Source: Mesorhizobium loti
GTDB lineage: Bacteria > Pseudomonadota > Alphaproteobacteria > Rhizobiales > Rhizobiaceae
DNA length: 64,000 bases
Direction: 5' to 3'
NCBI RefSeq assembly: GCF_013170705.1
Contig: NZ_CP033334.1
Coordinates: 5,061,501-5,125,500 of the forward strand
Part shown: piece after piece, positions 34,974-45,379 of the stretch
How positions within the stretch are numbered: position 1 is the stretch's first letter
Layout of the letters: every line of letters begins with the position of its first letter
Position numbers and translations under genes: made by a program
The notes under the pieces: model-generated
The model's input: only the letters and a program-made list of their open reading frames with translations
Told to the model about the DNA's origin: nothing
The model's database searches: none

Positions 34974-36227
34974 TTATAGCGAAGATGTAATCTGCAGCTC
35001 GCTGGCGCCGTCCAGCGCGTAGACGTCGTCGCGGAACTGGACCACGCCAGGTCCCGTCGACCAGGCCGAGAGATAGAGGAAGTGCACCGGCACCGGGTTG
35101 GTGACCTGGATCGGCGTGTTCTGGCCGGTCTTGATCGCCGCCTCGAAATGCTGACGGTCCCAGCCGGGCGTGTCGCGCAGGATCCAGGTTACGAGATCGC
35201 GCACGTTCTGGACGCGCACGCAGCCCGAGGAGTCGAAGCGCATCATTTTGCCGAACAGGCTCTGCTGGGGCGTGTCGTGCATGTAGACGCCGTCCGGGCT
35301 CGGGAAATTGATCTTGACCGAAGCCATGGCGTTTTCCGAACCGGGATCCTGGCGGAACCGGTATTTGGCAGCATCATCGGTCGACCAGTCGACGTTCATC
35401 GGATCGACTTCGCTGCCGTCCGGCGCGAACAGGCGGATATGGCTGTTCTTCAAATAGTCGGGATCCTTCCGCATCAGCGGAATGATGTCCTTGCGCACGA
35501 TCGAGACCGGCGCGTTCCAGTACGGGTTGACGATGATCTCGTTGATCTTGGAATTGACGATCGGCGTCTGGCGATCGATCTTGCCGACGATTGCCGTGTG
35601 GCGAAGCACGACGCGGTCGTTCTCGACCGCTTCGACCTGGGCCGCCGGAATGTCGACCAGCACATAGCGGCTGCCCAGCGTGCCGGCCTTCTCCTTCAGC
35701 CGCTGCAGATTGGTTTGCAGCTGGCCAAGCCGGACCTGCGCCGAAACGTTCATCGCCGCATAGGTGTATTTGCCCATCGAGCCGTCAGCGGGCAGGCCGT
35801 GGCGCAGCTGGAAGCGCTTCACCGCCGAGTCGACATAGGAATCGAAGGCCGTCGAGATGCCGGCGCTCTGCGAAAGGTCGCCAGCGACCATGAGCCGCTT
35901 GCGCAGCGGCACGACATCGGGATCATCGACGCCGAGTTGCAGCTTCTTGGTCGCGGAGACCTCTACCCAGCCACCCTGCCCGACAATGTTCTGATACTGC
36001 GCGACCGCCTGCTCCGTGAACGCAACCGTCTGAGGGCTGAAGATCGGCAGCGTCGACGCCACCTTGCCGCCTTCGCTGGCACGGGCGTCGAATTGGTCGT
36101 CCCAATTGCCGCGGGCCGAGGATTTCAGGATATCTCCGATCACATCCTGCGCGCTCGCGCGGCCGGCCACCATGGCGGCGGCGAGCAACGAGGCTCCGGA
36201 AAGGAAGAAGCGGCGGCTGGTTCTCAT
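34974..36227 (-). CDS. L,D-transpeptidase (LdtD/YcbB-like) with twin-arginine-type signal
   Basis: 417 residues from the ATG at 36227 (GGA 6 bases upstream; ATGs at 36242 and 36260 are also in frame). The signal MRTSRRFFLSGASLLAAAMV has an SRRFFL twin-arginine-like motif. A peptidoglycan-binding domain (RFQLRHGLPADGSMGKYTYA) precedes the YkuD catalytic domain, whose active site is HDTPQQSLFGKMMRFDSSGC with the following VR. The enzyme makes 3-3 peptidoglycan cross-links in the periplasm. The neighbouring MarR gene is the LdtR type known in Liberibacter and Sinorhizobium to control an L,D-transpeptidase. Confidence 0.93.
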   Translation of the reverse strand: MRTSRRFFLSGASLLAAAMVAGRASAQDVIGDILKSSARGNWDDQFDARASEGGKVASTLPIFSPQTVAFTEQAVAQYQNIVGQGGWVEVSATKKLQLGVDDPDVVPLRKRLMVAGDLSQSAGISTAFDSYVDSAVKRFQLRHGLPADGSMGKYTYAAMNVSAQVRLGQLQTNLQRLKEKAGTLGSRYVLVDIPAAQVEAVENDRVVLRHTAIVGKIDRQTPIVNSKINEIIVNPYWNAPVSIVRKDIIPLMRKDPDYLKNSHIRLFAPDGSEVDPMNVDWSTDDAAKYRFRQDPGSENAMASVKINFPSPDGVYMHDTPQQSLFGKMMRFDSSGCVRVQNVRDLVTWILRDTPGWDRQHFEAAIKTGQNTPIQVTNPVPVHFLYLSAWSTGPGVVQFRDDVYALDGASELQITSSL

Positions 36228-36577
36228 GGACGTTCCAGACATAGGTAGCGGTTCGATCACTTGCTGCGTCGATCATCGGGCGATCTCGCCCGCACTCTAA
36301 AATTGGCAATCTTAACAATTAGCCAACCATGGCCCGTATCACGTTGGCGAGAAACGCGCGAGGCGCGATACGGTTGCGGGTGGACGCATGGTCTTCACGA
36401 CAGCATCACTGCCACCCTCGGTTCCACTGGAATATGGCGGCAACGTGGCCTTGCGCCCAAATCGGCCGGGCCGGCGCTCCGAAAAGAAAGGGACCGGTGC
36501 TTTTCGGCACCGGCCTTGACTGAAGGTCGCTATTTCGGCCGCGCTTCTGTGGCGCGGGCCAGATCCGACGCGGCGCC
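36228..36577. other. Gap between L,D-transpeptidase and LdtR genes
   Basis: About 350 bases upstream of the transpeptidase and downstream of the MarR gene. It holds the terminator of the MarR gene and, near 36290-36330, an AT-rich stretch (TTGGCAATCTTAACAATTAG) where the transpeptidase promoter could lie. I see no gene and cannot assign an LdtR operator with confidence. Confidence 0.4.
36486..36513 (-). terminator. Probable terminator of the ldtR gene
   Basis: On the minus strand, a 7-bp stem (CCGGTGC/GCACCGG; plus-strand 36494-36500 and 36507-36513) is followed by the pyrimidine-rich tail TCCCTTTCTTTTC. It lies about 65 bases after the MarR stop. Confidence 0.55.
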
Positions 36578-37093
36578 TTACATCCGGTAGGCGATGGTGT
36601 CGTTCCAGAAGCGGTCGAGCCGCTGCAAAGCGCGGTTCATCTGCTTGAACTCGTCGGTGTTGATGCCGCCGACCTGCTCGATCGAGCCGACATGGCGCTC
36701 ATAGAGACCGGCGACGACGTCAGCCACCTCGTTGCCCTTCGGAGTCAGCGAGACGCGGACCGAACGGCGGTCGATGCGCGAACGCTGGTGGTTGATGAAG
36801 CCGAGATCGACCAGCTTCTTCAGATTGTAGGACACGTTCGAGCCGAGATAGTAGCCACGCGAGCGCAGCTCTCCGGCGGTCAGCTCGGAATTGCCGATGT
36901 TGAACAGCAGCAGCGCCTGGATGGCATTGATGTCAGAACGGCCGTTGCGGTCGAATTCGTCCTTGATCACGTCAAGCAGACGGCGGTGCAGCCGCTCGAC
37001 GAGCTGCAGCGATTCCATGTAAAGCGAACGGATAGCCTCGCGGCGATCGTCGGAAACGTTGGCGGTCTTCGCCGCCGGACGCGAATTGATCAT
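36578..37093 (-). CDS. ldtR: MarR-family regulator LdtR
   Basis: 171 residues. The winged helix is ALLLFNIGNSELTAGELRSR, then YYLGSNVSYNLKKLVDLGFI and the wing RSRIDRRSVRVSLTPKG. The long N-terminal helix (REAIRSLYMESLQLVERLHR) and the sequence as a whole match LdtR described in Candidatus Liberibacter asiaticus and Sinorhizobium meliloti, which controls an L,D-transpeptidase and osmotic tolerance and responds to small ligands. The transpeptidase lies next downstream on the same strand. The identification rests on similarity recalled by eye and on context. Confidence 0.85.
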   Translation of the reverse strand: MINSRPAAKTANVSDDRREAIRSLYMESLQLVERLHRRLLDVIKDEFDRNGRSDINAIQALLLFNIGNSELTAGELRSRGYYLGSNVSYNLKKLVDLGFINHQRSRIDRRSVRVSLTPKGNEVADVVAGLYERHVGSIEQVGGINTDEFKQMNRALQRLDRFWNDTIAYRM

Positions 37094-37331
37094 TGTCTTT
37101 GCCTCTCGTTTGTCGCCCTGGTGATTTTTTGTTTTTCACCTTGATCGCGACACTATCGAATACTCATAAAATTCGACTTAAACGCTAGGGCTAACAAGAG
37201 CTTACCGGTAACAGGTTTCGAAAGAGGCTTAACGAACGGTCACCCGAGCAAGGATAATTAACCTAAAGGCTTAGGCAATAATCGCGAGGCCGGATCGCGG
37301 GGGCCGCGAAGTCGTCAACGGCGGCAAGAGC

Positions 37332-37754
37332 TTAGTGCCGCGCGGGGCGTTTCTGCAGGTAGATGACGACGCGAAAGACGATGTAGAGCAGCGCCACCGC
37401 CGCATGCGAGACGACGATCAGCAGCCGATGGCCGAAAAGCTCGGGAAAGCCGGCATACATGACGGTTTCGGTGACGGCGCAGATGAACCAGATCACCGGC
37501 CCCCAGGAGGCCAGCATCCAAAGCCCCGCCGCGGCGAAGGGGAAGAACACGGCGAGCATCACCGCCGCCACCTGCCAGTGCACCGGCATCAGGTCAAAGC
37601 GCCAGAGCGATCCAGGGTAAAAGCCGATCAGCTTGATCCAGTACAGGATGCCGAACAGCAGGCAGTAGCCGGCGATGACGCGCTGGAACCAGGCGAAGAT
37701 GACCTCGACCGTCGAGGGCTGGAGCACGACGCGTCGCGACGTCACCTCGCTCAT
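37332..37754 (-). CDS. DUF6163-like integral membrane protein
   Basis: 140 residues from an ATG at 37754 that overlaps the preceding enoyl-CoA hydratase stop as ATGA. Four hydrophobic segments are seen, starting around VIFAWFQRVIAGYCLLFGIL, and the chain ends YLQKRPARH. The segment spacing and GFYPGSLWRFDLMPVHWQV fit the DUF6163 family of Rhizobiales. The function is unknown. Coupling to an acyl-CoA enzyme gene may be incidental. Confidence 0.78.
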   Translation of the reverse strand: MSEVTSRRVVLQPSTVEVIFAWFQRVIAGYCLLFGILYWIKLIGFYPGSLWRFDLMPVHWQVAAVMLAVFFPFAAAGLWMLASWGPVIWFICAVTETVMYAGFPELFGHRLLIVVSHAAVALLYIVFRVVIYLQKRPARH

Positions 37755-38794
37755 AGCGGGAGTTCCCGTTCGCCGAGCGGGGCGAAATAGGCCTCGACAT
37801 CCGCCTCGCCGACCGCATCGAGGGTTGCCGGCCGCCATTGCGGCTTCGACCCCTTGTCGATGATGGCGGCGCGGATGCCTTCGTAGAAATCGTGGCCGGC
37901 AAGCATGCGGTTGAGGATGCGAAATTCCATCTTCATGCACTCGTCCATCGACAGCGTCTGCCCGGCGCTGATCTGCCGCCAGGCGACGCGAAGGCTGGTC
38001 GGAGAGCGCATGCGGATCGTCGCCAGCGTCTTGGCCGCGAATTCATCGGTGCCCGACGCGCGATCCAAGCTGTCGAGAACATCCTGAAGAGACGGCTGGT
38101 TGAAATGGCGCGATATCGCTTCGAGCGTCGGCCTGTCGGTCTCCCGCTTTGCCTGGACAAAGAAACCGCGCAGCACCGATTCCGGATCACCGGTCAGCAC
38201 CAGCCGATCGAGGATGCTGGCCTGGTCTTCGGCCTTGATCGTGTGGGTGGCGAGCCCCGACCACAGCGCGTCGCCATAGCGGATGCGGTTGCCGGTCAAG
38301 GCCAGATACATGCCGAAGGAACCGCCAAGGTCGGGCAGAAGATGGCTGGCGCCGACATCCGGGAAAAAGCCGATGCCGACCTCCGGCATGGCGAACTGGG
38401 CATTTTCGGTCATCACCCGGTGCGAACCGTGAAAGGAGATGCCGACTCCGCCGCCCATGACGATGCCGTCGATGAGGGCGACATAGGGTTTCTTGAAGCT
38501 GTTGATGCGGGCGTTCAGCCGATACTCGTCGGCGAAGAACTCGACCGGCGGATTTCCCGCCCGGCCGGACTCGTAGATATGCAGGATGTCGCCACCTGCC
38601 GAAAACGCCCTGCCCTCGGCCCTGACGAGGACGACGTCCACGCCATCATCGCGCTCCCAGGCATGCAAGGCCTTGCCCAGCGCCTTGACCATGCGATGGG
38701 TGACGGCGTTGAGCGCCTGCGGTCGCGTCAGCGTCACGACACCGGCCCTGCCCAACCGTTCGAAGCGAATTTCGTCGCCTCCACCAAAATCCAT
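37751..38794 (-). CDS. Enoyl-CoA hydratase/isomerase, 3-hydroxyisobutyryl-CoA hydrolase type
   Basis: 347 residues from the ATG at 38794, with GAAGGA about 12 bases upstream. The crotonase fold shows ALNAVTHRMVKALGKAL, the oxyanion-hole segment RAFSAGGDILHIYE, and GIVMGGGVGISFHGSHRVMT with AMPEVGIGFFPDVG. The length near 350 and the C-terminal region SLRVAWRQISAGQTLSMDEC match 3-hydroxyisobutyryl-CoA hydrolase of valine catabolism rather than short hydratases. Substrate choice is inferred. Confidence 0.88.
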   Translation of the reverse strand: MDFGGGDEIRFERLGRAGVVTLTRPQALNAVTHRMVKALGKALHAWERDDGVDVVLVRAEGRAFSAGGDILHIYESGRAGNPPVEFFADEYRLNARINSFKKPYVALIDGIVMGGGVGISFHGSHRVMTENAQFAMPEVGIGFFPDVGASHLLPDLGGSFGMYLALTGNRIRYGDALWSGLATHTIKAEDQASILDRLVLTGDPESVLRGFFVQAKRETDRPTLEAISRHFNQPSLQDVLDSLDRASGTDEFAAKTLATIRMRSPTSLRVAWRQISAGQTLSMDECMKMEFRILNRMLAGHDFYEGIRAAIIDKGSKPQWRPATLDAVGEADVEAYFAPLGERELPL

Positions 38795-38980
38795 CGCCAG
38801 AGAATCCTTCCCCCGCGCCTGCGGGACTGAAGTGCTAAAGGCGGCGCATGGGTGCGTCAATGGCGGCGGCCTCTCCACCACAGGCTTGGCGGCCGGCGGC
38901 GAGCAATGCTACGAAGATGGCTGCCGTTGCAAGCGACGCGCCGATACCGCGCGCGCAAGCGGATTCGGGGACAGTTGGCC

Positions 38981-39805
38981 ATGTCCGGATTTCTTCGTCC
39001 AGCGCTGTTGACGATCGGGCTTATTATGATCGCGAGCCTTGCACCGCGCCCCGCGTCCGCCGTCACGATCGACGATCTCTACCAGTCACGGACCATCGTC
39101 ACCGGCCAGGGCGAAGAGAACCGCCAGATAGGCTTCAGGGACTGCCTGGACCGGGTCCTGGTCAGGGTTTCAGGCGACCAACGGCTGCCAAAAAAGCCGG
39201 AAATGCTGGCGCTACGCGACAAGGCCGGCGATTTCATCGACACCTTCCGCTACCATGACCGGCTGGAAGGCATTCCGATACATGACGAGCAAGGCACGCA
39301 TGACCGGCCGCATGATCTGATTTGTCTCTACAAGCCCGCCACGGTCGACAAGCTGCTCGAACAGCTCGGCAGCAGGCCCTGGCTTGGCGAGCGGCCGACG
39401 CTTACCGTCTTTCTCACCGTCGAACAGGGCGCTCGGCATTTTTTGCTAGGCGCCGACGAGGAGCGTGGCGAGACGATGCGCGCATCTTTCGCCAATGCCA
39501 CCGATCCGTTGTTGATGCATGTCGTATTTCCCAACGCGGCGCAGTTGGCCGAGCTGGACGGAAAAGGGCTGCGCATCGACGACATGGCAAGGCTGGATCT
39601 GCTGGCCAAACAGGCCGGTGGCGCGCAAGCGCTCGCCGGCAGCATCGTATGGAGCGACAAGGAGCTCGGCTGGATCGCCGATTGGCGACTGGCCGGTCAC
39701 GGCAAGACCTATCGCTGGCAGGTCCGCGGCGTCAGCTTCGACGAGGCGTTCCGGGCGGCAATAGGGGGTGCCGCGCAGATTCTTTCCGGCAATGGAAAGC
39801 CCTGA
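38981..39805 (+). CDS. DUF2066 exported protein
   Basis: 274 residues from the ATG at 38981. The Sec signal ends ASA-V (after residue 27). The DUF2066 domain follows, with DDLYQSRTIVTGQGEENRQI, FRDCLDRVLVRVSGDQRL and RPTLTVFLTVEQGARHFLL. The domain occurs in periplasmic proteins of proteobacteria with no assigned reaction. It stands upstream of hemB on the same strand, about 110 bases away, so cotranscription is possible but not shown. Confidence 0.82.
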   Translation: MSGFLRPALLTIGLIMIASLAPRPASAVTIDDLYQSRTIVTGQGEENRQIGFRDCLDRVLVRVSGDQRLPKKPEMLALRDKAGDFIDTFRYHDRLEGIPIHDEQGTHDRPHDLICLYKPATVDKLLEQLGSRPWLGERPTLTVFLTVEQGARHFLLGADEERGETMRASFANATDPLLMHVVFPNAAQLAELDGKGLRIDDMARLDLLAKQAGGAQALAGSIVWSDKELGWIADWRLAGHGKTYRWQVRGVSFDEAFRAAIGGAAQILSGNGKP

Positions 39806-39918
39806 CCGGATAGGCATGGCGGGACGGTACCTCCCCTTCTGCCGGCCTGGCACAATCGTGTCGCATTGGTCAGCGACAAGGGCTCGTGGTAAAAGCCGCC
39901 GAAACGAGAGTTTTGGCC

Positions 39919-40950
<1,032 letters not shown>

Positions 40951-41155
40951 CTCGCACCAAACCTGAACGAGAAAGCCGCCGAAGCCCAGCGATGTGGCGT
41001 ATCAGCGCCGTTATCTTTTGTTTTGAACGATCTTTCCCAGCTGGCTGTCAGGAGCCTTCTGTAGCCCGTTGCGCATTCACACGAAACCAATTGCTTTTTG
41101 CAAGCAGTTAGGTTAAACGGCCACTGATTGCAAATTACATGCGGTTCAGGAGGCA

Positions 41156-41806
41156 ATGGTGTCAAAACTTCGTGTCAATGCTTTCACCCTGTCGCTCGAC
41201 GGTCATGGCGCAGGGCCTGGCCAGACCCTCGAACATCCGCTCGGCGTGGGAGGCGAGAACCTGCACAAATGGATGGTCGGCACCCGCACCTTCCGCACGA
41301 TGGTGCTCGGACAAGATGGCGGGACCACCGATACCAACGAGACGTTCGCGGCGCGCAGTTTCGAAAATGTCGGCGCCTGGATCCTCGGCCGCAACATGTT
41401 CGGGCCGATCCGCGGAGAATGGCCCGACGACAAGTGGAAGGGCTGGTGGGGCGACAACCCGCCCTACCATGTGCCGGTTTTCGTGCTGACGCACCACAAG
41501 CGGGCACCCATCACCATGGAAGGCGGCACGACCTTCCACTTCATCACCGACGGCATCCATTCGGCGCTCGAGCAGGCAAGGTCGGCGGCCGGCGACAAGG
41601 ACGTGCGGGTGGGCGGCGGTGTCGATACCATCCGCCAGTACCTGCAGGAAAAGCTGATCGACGAGATGCACCTGGCGGTGGCGCCCGTGCTGCTTGGCAG
41701 GGGCGAGAACCTCTTTGCCGGCCTGGATATGTTGAAGCTAGGCTATCGATGCACCGAGCAGGTTGCGACGACACTTGCCACGCACGTGACGATCGGGCGG
41801 GCGTGA
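41156..41806 (+). CDS. RibD C-terminal/dihydrofolate reductase-domain protein
   Basis: 216 residues; the ATG at 41156 is 2 bases after AGGAGG, and a GTG one codon later (41159) is better spaced, so the start may be that codon. The DHFR-like fold is seen in VNAFTLSLDGHGAGPGQTLE, GAWILGRNMFGPIRGEW, GGTTFHFITDG, VRVGGGVDTIRQYLQ and IDEMHLAVAPVLLGRGENLF. Such stand-alone proteins are common; they reduce unknown substrates with NADPH. It is isolated, with repeats downstream. Confidence 0.88.
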   Translation: MVSKLRVNAFTLSLDGHGAGPGQTLEHPLGVGGENLHKWMVGTRTFRTMVLGQDGGTTDTNETFAARSFENVGAWILGRNMFGPIRGEWPDDKWKGWWGDNPPYHVPVFVLTHHKRAPITMEGGTTFHFITDGIHSALEQARSAAGDKDVRVGGGVDTIRQYLQEKLIDEMHLAVAPVLLGRGENLFAGLDMLKLGYRCTEQVATTLATHVTIGRA

Positions 41807-41815
41807 CTACAGCTC

Positions 41816-41984
41816 TTTCTCCCCGTCACTATACGGGGAGAAATGCCCGGCAGGGCAAATGAGGGGCGTCGCTGACATTTGGAGACTAGCGGCAAGCTAC
41901 CAATGGCATTGGGGCTCAATCGCCAACGCCGGCGCAGCCCCTCATCCGCCCCTCGGGCGCCTTCTCCCCGTGAACGGGGAGAAG
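41816..41984. repeat. Nested palindromic intergenic element, copy 1
   Basis: Two small hairpins, TTTCTCCCCGT/ACGGGGAGAAA (41816-41843) and CTTCTCCCCGT/ACGGGGAGAAG (41961-41984), form the ends. Long-range complementarity also joins AATGAGGGGC on the left with GCCCCTCATC on the right. It sits between convergent genes. A similar architecture lies at 58740-58883. This matches the large palindromic intergenic elements common in rhizobia. Confidence 0.75.
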
Positions 41985-41994
41985 GACAAGGTGC

Positions 41995-42915
41995 TCAATA
42001 CTTCTCCGGCACGTAGAGTTCGCGCGGCAATGTCTGGCGCTCGTATTCGGGATTGAAGACACGCTCGGGCAGCGTGATCTCCTCGTGCGGCACCTCTTCG
42101 TAAGGCATCTGCTTGAGCAGATGGTCGATGCAGTTCAGCCGCGCGCGCTTCTTGTCGTTGCCCTCGACGATGAACCAGGGCGCCTCCGGAATGTTGGTGC
42201 GGGCGAAGGTTTCCTCCTTGGCCTTGGTGTACTGCTCCCAGCGTACGCGCGATTGCAGATCCATCGGCGACAGCTTCCATTGCTTCATCGGATCGTGGAT
42301 GCGCATCAGGAAGCGCATCTGCTGCTCCTCGTCGGTGATCGAGAACCAGTACTTGACCACGGTGATGCCTGAACGCACCAGCATGCGCTCGAACTCCGGC
42401 ACGTCGTGGAAGAACTCCTCGACCTGCTCCTGCGAGGCAAAGCCCATCACTCGTTCGACGCCGGAGCGATTGTACCAGGAGCGGTCGAACAGCACGATCT
42501 CACCGCCAGCCGGCAGATGCGGGACATAGCGCTGGAAATACCATTGCGACTTCTCGCGTTCGGTCGGCGCCGGAAGTGCCACGACGCGGCAGATGCGCGG
42601 ATTGAGCCGCTGCGTGATGCGCTTGATGACGCCGCCCTTGCCGGCAGAGTCACGGCCCTCGAAAATCACCACCAGCTTCTTCTTGTGATAAGCGACCCAG
42701 GACTGCAGCTTGATCAATTCGGACTGCAAGGTGATCAGGTCGCGAAAATACTGCATGCGATCGATCGAAGGCGGATGCGAGTTCTTGTAGATCTTGGCGA
42801 TCTCCATCGACAGCGCCGGCTCCGACATTTCAAGCTCATAGTCTTCGTCGAGCGTGTCGGCGAGCTCGGCTTCAAGCCAATCCTTGGCGGGAGAATTCTG
42901 TCTCAGCTCGGTCAT
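41995..42915 (-). CDS. ppk2: Polyphosphate kinase 2
   Basis: 306 residues from the ATG at 42915, with GGAG 9 bases upstream; an upstream GTG would add 16 unlikely residues. PPK2 transfers phosphate between polyphosphate and nucleoside di- or monophosphates. Walker A is FEGRDSAGKGGVIKRI, Walker B is IVLFDRSWYNRSGVERVMGF, and the lid region WKLSPMDLQSRVRWEQYTKA follows. The length and single domain fit class I PPK2 (NDP-phosphorylating). It lies 10 bases from a palindromic repeat. Confidence 0.95.
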   Translation of the reverse strand: MTELRQNSPAKDWLEAELADTLDEDYELEMSEPALSMEIAKIYKNSHPPSIDRMQYFRDLITLQSELIKLQSWVAYHKKKLVVIFEGRDSAGKGGVIKRITQRLNPRICRVVALPAPTEREKSQWYFQRYVPHLPAGGEIVLFDRSWYNRSGVERVMGFASQEQVEEFFHDVPEFERMLVRSGITVVKYWFSITDEEQQMRFLMRIHDPMKQWKLSPMDLQSRVRWEQYTKAKEETFARTNIPEAPWFIVEGNDKKRARLNCIDHLLKQMPYEEVPHEEITLPERVFNPEYERQTLPRELYVPEKY

Positions 42916-43196
42916 ATCGGTCGCTCCGCTAGCAAGCCCTGTCGGTTCATGTCCGGCACCCAAACTGCAGGCCCGTGGCCTGCAATGGAAACACCTTAGC
43001 CGAATTCAATATAGGCCGGCGGTGACGGTTTTATTGCAGTTCGGGGCGCGACCGCGGCCGTTGAAAGCTCCGCCATGCGTGATCGATCCACCATCTTTGC
43101 ATGACGACAAGCCGGGCAAATTGTCCTACAAATCCCCGGTCGCATTCCGGGCTGCCCTTCGCGGCACCCCAATTCAACACAATCGCGAGGACTGAC

Positions 43197-44240
43197 ATGG
43201 AATACCGCACCCTTGGCCGTTCCGGCCTGAAGGTTTCGACATTGACTTTGGGCACCATGACGTTCGGCGGCACCGGGCCCTTCGCCGCGGTGGGCAACAG
43301 CGATCTTACCGAAGCCAAGCGGATGATCGACATGTGCATCGACGCCGGCATCAACCTCATCGACACCGCCAATGTCTATTCAAACGGGCTGTCGGAGGAG
43401 ATCATCGGCGAGGCACTCGGCGGCAAGCGCAAGAACGACGTGCTGATCGCGTCCAAGGCGCGCATGCGGATCGGCGGCGGTCCGAACGACGAAGGCCTGT
43501 CGCGCCACCATCTGATCCGTGAATGCGAAAAGAGCCTGAAGCGGCTGAAGACCGACGTCATCGACATCTATTTCGTCCACCAGTGGGATGGTCTTACCCC
43601 GGTCGAGGAAACGGTGGCCGCGCTCGACACCTTGGTCGGCCAAGGCAAGGTGCGCTATATCGGCTGCTCCAACTGGTCCGGCTGGCAGGTGATGAAGGCG
43701 CTCTCCATCAGCGACAGCCGTCACCAGCAACGCTTCGTCACCCAGCAGATCCACTATACGCTGGAAGCACGCGAGGCCGAATATGAACTGCTGCCGATCT
43801 CGGTCGACCAGGGACTGGGCGTGCTGGTCTGGAGCCCGCTCGCCGGCGGCTTGCTGTCCGGCAAATACCGCCGCGACAGCCCGACCGCGCGCCAGCTCGC
43901 GGGCTGGTCCGAGCCGCCGATCCGGGACGAGGATCGGCTCTGGCGGATCGTGGATGTGCTGGTGGAGATCGGCAAGGCTCGCGGCGTCTCGGCGGCGCAG
44001 GTGGCACTTGCGTGGCTGCTCGGCCGCCCCGCCGTCTCCTCGCTGGTGATCGGCGCCCGCAACGATACCCAACTCAAGGACAATCTCGCCGCGGCAGCCC
44101 TGGAGCTCAACGCCGAAGAACGCCAGCGCCTCGACGCGGTCAGCCGCCCGCCCCTGCTCTACCCCTACTGGCACCAGCAATTGACGGCAAAGGATCGCTT
44201 CGGCCCCGCCGATATGGTTCTTGACCGCAGCGTCATCTGA
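43197..44240 (+). CDS. Aldo/keto reductase
   Basis: 347 residues from the ATG at 43197, with GAGG upstream. It is an NADPH-dependent TIM barrel. The tetrad is visible as Asp and Tyr in LIDTANVYSNGLSEEIIGEA, Lys in DVLIASKARM, and His in IDIYFVHQWDG. The C-terminal AWLLGRPAVSSLVIGARNDT binds cofactor, and the GWQVMKALSISDSRHQQRFV region places it near the YajO/AKR12-like group. The substrate is unknown. It is convergent with the GT90 genes with 18 bases between. Confidence 0.93.
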   Translation: MEYRTLGRSGLKVSTLTLGTMTFGGTGPFAAVGNSDLTEAKRMIDMCIDAGINLIDTANVYSNGLSEEIIGEALGGKRKNDVLIASKARMRIGGGPNDEGLSRHHLIRECEKSLKRLKTDVIDIYFVHQWDGLTPVEETVAALDTLVGQGKVRYIGCSNWSGWQVMKALSISDSRHQQRFVTQQIHYTLEAREAEYELLPISVDQGLGVLVWSPLAGGLLSGKYRRDSPTARQLAGWSEPPIRDEDRLWRIVDVLVEIGKARGVSAAQVALAWLLGRPAVSSLVIGARNDTQLKDNLAAAALELNAEERQRLDAVSRPPLLYPYWHQQLTAKDRFGPADMVLDRSVI

Positions 44241-44258
44241 CTCTCCGGCCGAAGCGCG

Positions 44259-45230
44259 CTAGCCCTCGATGAAGTGCCAGAGTTGGCGATCGGGCTCGAT
44301 CTGGCCGCTGAGCACGAAATATTTATAGAGCACGAGCAGGGAGACAGCCTGCTCGTCCCGCTCATTGGAGAATGTCCGGCAGTAGGCATTGGCCGCGGCA
44401 ACAATACGCTCGGCCTGCGCCGGATGCCGTTCGAAATAGCGAACCTTTTCGCCAAGGTCGGCGAAATCCGGATCGAGCGGCACATAGTGGACGTTGGCTT
44501 CGAGCCGGCTCTCCGCGAACCACGTCTCGTAGGTCGGCGGCGGCATCAGGCACAGCGAGTTCGAATTCATGATCCATTTGAGGTTGGTCGCCACGTCATT
44601 GCCCTCGAGCGAGACGATATAGCGGTAGCGCAAGTGTTGGCGGATGCTGAGAAAGGGCTTGCTGTACTCGGCCGGCGCACTTCGCTTGTGTGAACCTACG
44701 TCGCAGAATGGCAGGTCACGCGCCGCGTCCAGGAACCGCGTCCTGATCGGATTGTTGAGATCGCCGCGCCAGATCACGACCGGCAGCTTGTCGGCGAAGG
44801 CGACTGCGTCGGCGGGCATGTAGAAGTGGCGGAACTTGTTGAACTTCAGAATGACCGCATTGCCATTGTCCGTATGGATCGGCCGGTCCTTGACGAGCGT
44901 CGGCACCTTCGGCACCCCGATGACGTCGCCGAACTCCACGTCGAGAAGCAATGACGGGTCGAAATAGCGGGCAAACTCCTTCAGGTCGTAATAGTACATG
45001 CTCGGCTCGAACGGCATCTTGTCGATGCGCACCGCATCCGGGCCAGGCACAAAGGCGTCCTGCAGCTTGTTGTAGTCATTCAACCGCCGGCGCACGGCCT
45101 CGTCCGAAAGCCTGGCCTGCTCCAGGCGGTCCGCCAGCCGTCGTCGGAAGAGTGCCTGTGGCGCGATATCGCGCATGACGTTTCGCGCGTAATAGAAAAC
45201 CTTCTGCGTCGTTCTTTTTATGCCGGCCAT
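44259..45230 (-). CDS. GT90 (CAP10/LpsA-like) glycosyltransferase, copy A
   Basis: 323 residues. Family 90 features: LPVVIWRGDLNNPIRTRFLD, GSHKRSAPAEYSKPFLS, YRYIVSLEGNDVATNLKWI, the conserved LMPPPTYETWFAE and HYVPLDPDFADL, then KVRYFERHP. Related rhizobial proteins build lipopolysaccharide core or capsule. There is no signal peptide or membrane helix, so it is cytoplasmic. The protein aligns without gaps to the neighbouring copy over its whole length with most residues identical, evidence of tandem duplication. No Shine-Dalgarno sequence is obvious before either copy. Confidence 0.88.
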   Translation of the reverse strand: MAGIKRTTQKVFYYARNVMRDIAPQALFRRRLADRLEQARLSDEAVRRRLNDYNKLQDAFVPGPDAVRIDKMPFEPSMYYYDLKEFARYFDPSLLLDVEFGDVIGVPKVPTLVKDRPIHTDNGNAVILKFNKFRHFYMPADAVAFADKLPVVIWRGDLNNPIRTRFLDAARDLPFCDVGSHKRSAPAEYSKPFLSIRQHLRYRYIVSLEGNDVATNLKWIMNSNSLCLMPPPTYETWFAESRLEANVHYVPLDPDFADLGEKVRYFERHPAQAERIVAAANAYCRTFSNERDEQAVSLLVLYKYFVLSGQIEPDRQLWHFIEG

Positions 45231-45379
45231 GGTTCACGTTGATCAGGACAAACGCGACCAAAACACACGACAGCCGAGTTTGTTCCCGCGTCACGCCTGC
45301 GCGTCGTTGTGCCAGGCATTTACTGGCGCGGCGGTCGTCCAGCGCGTGCCTCCCGGCTTCGATGGAAGGGCCTGGGCAA

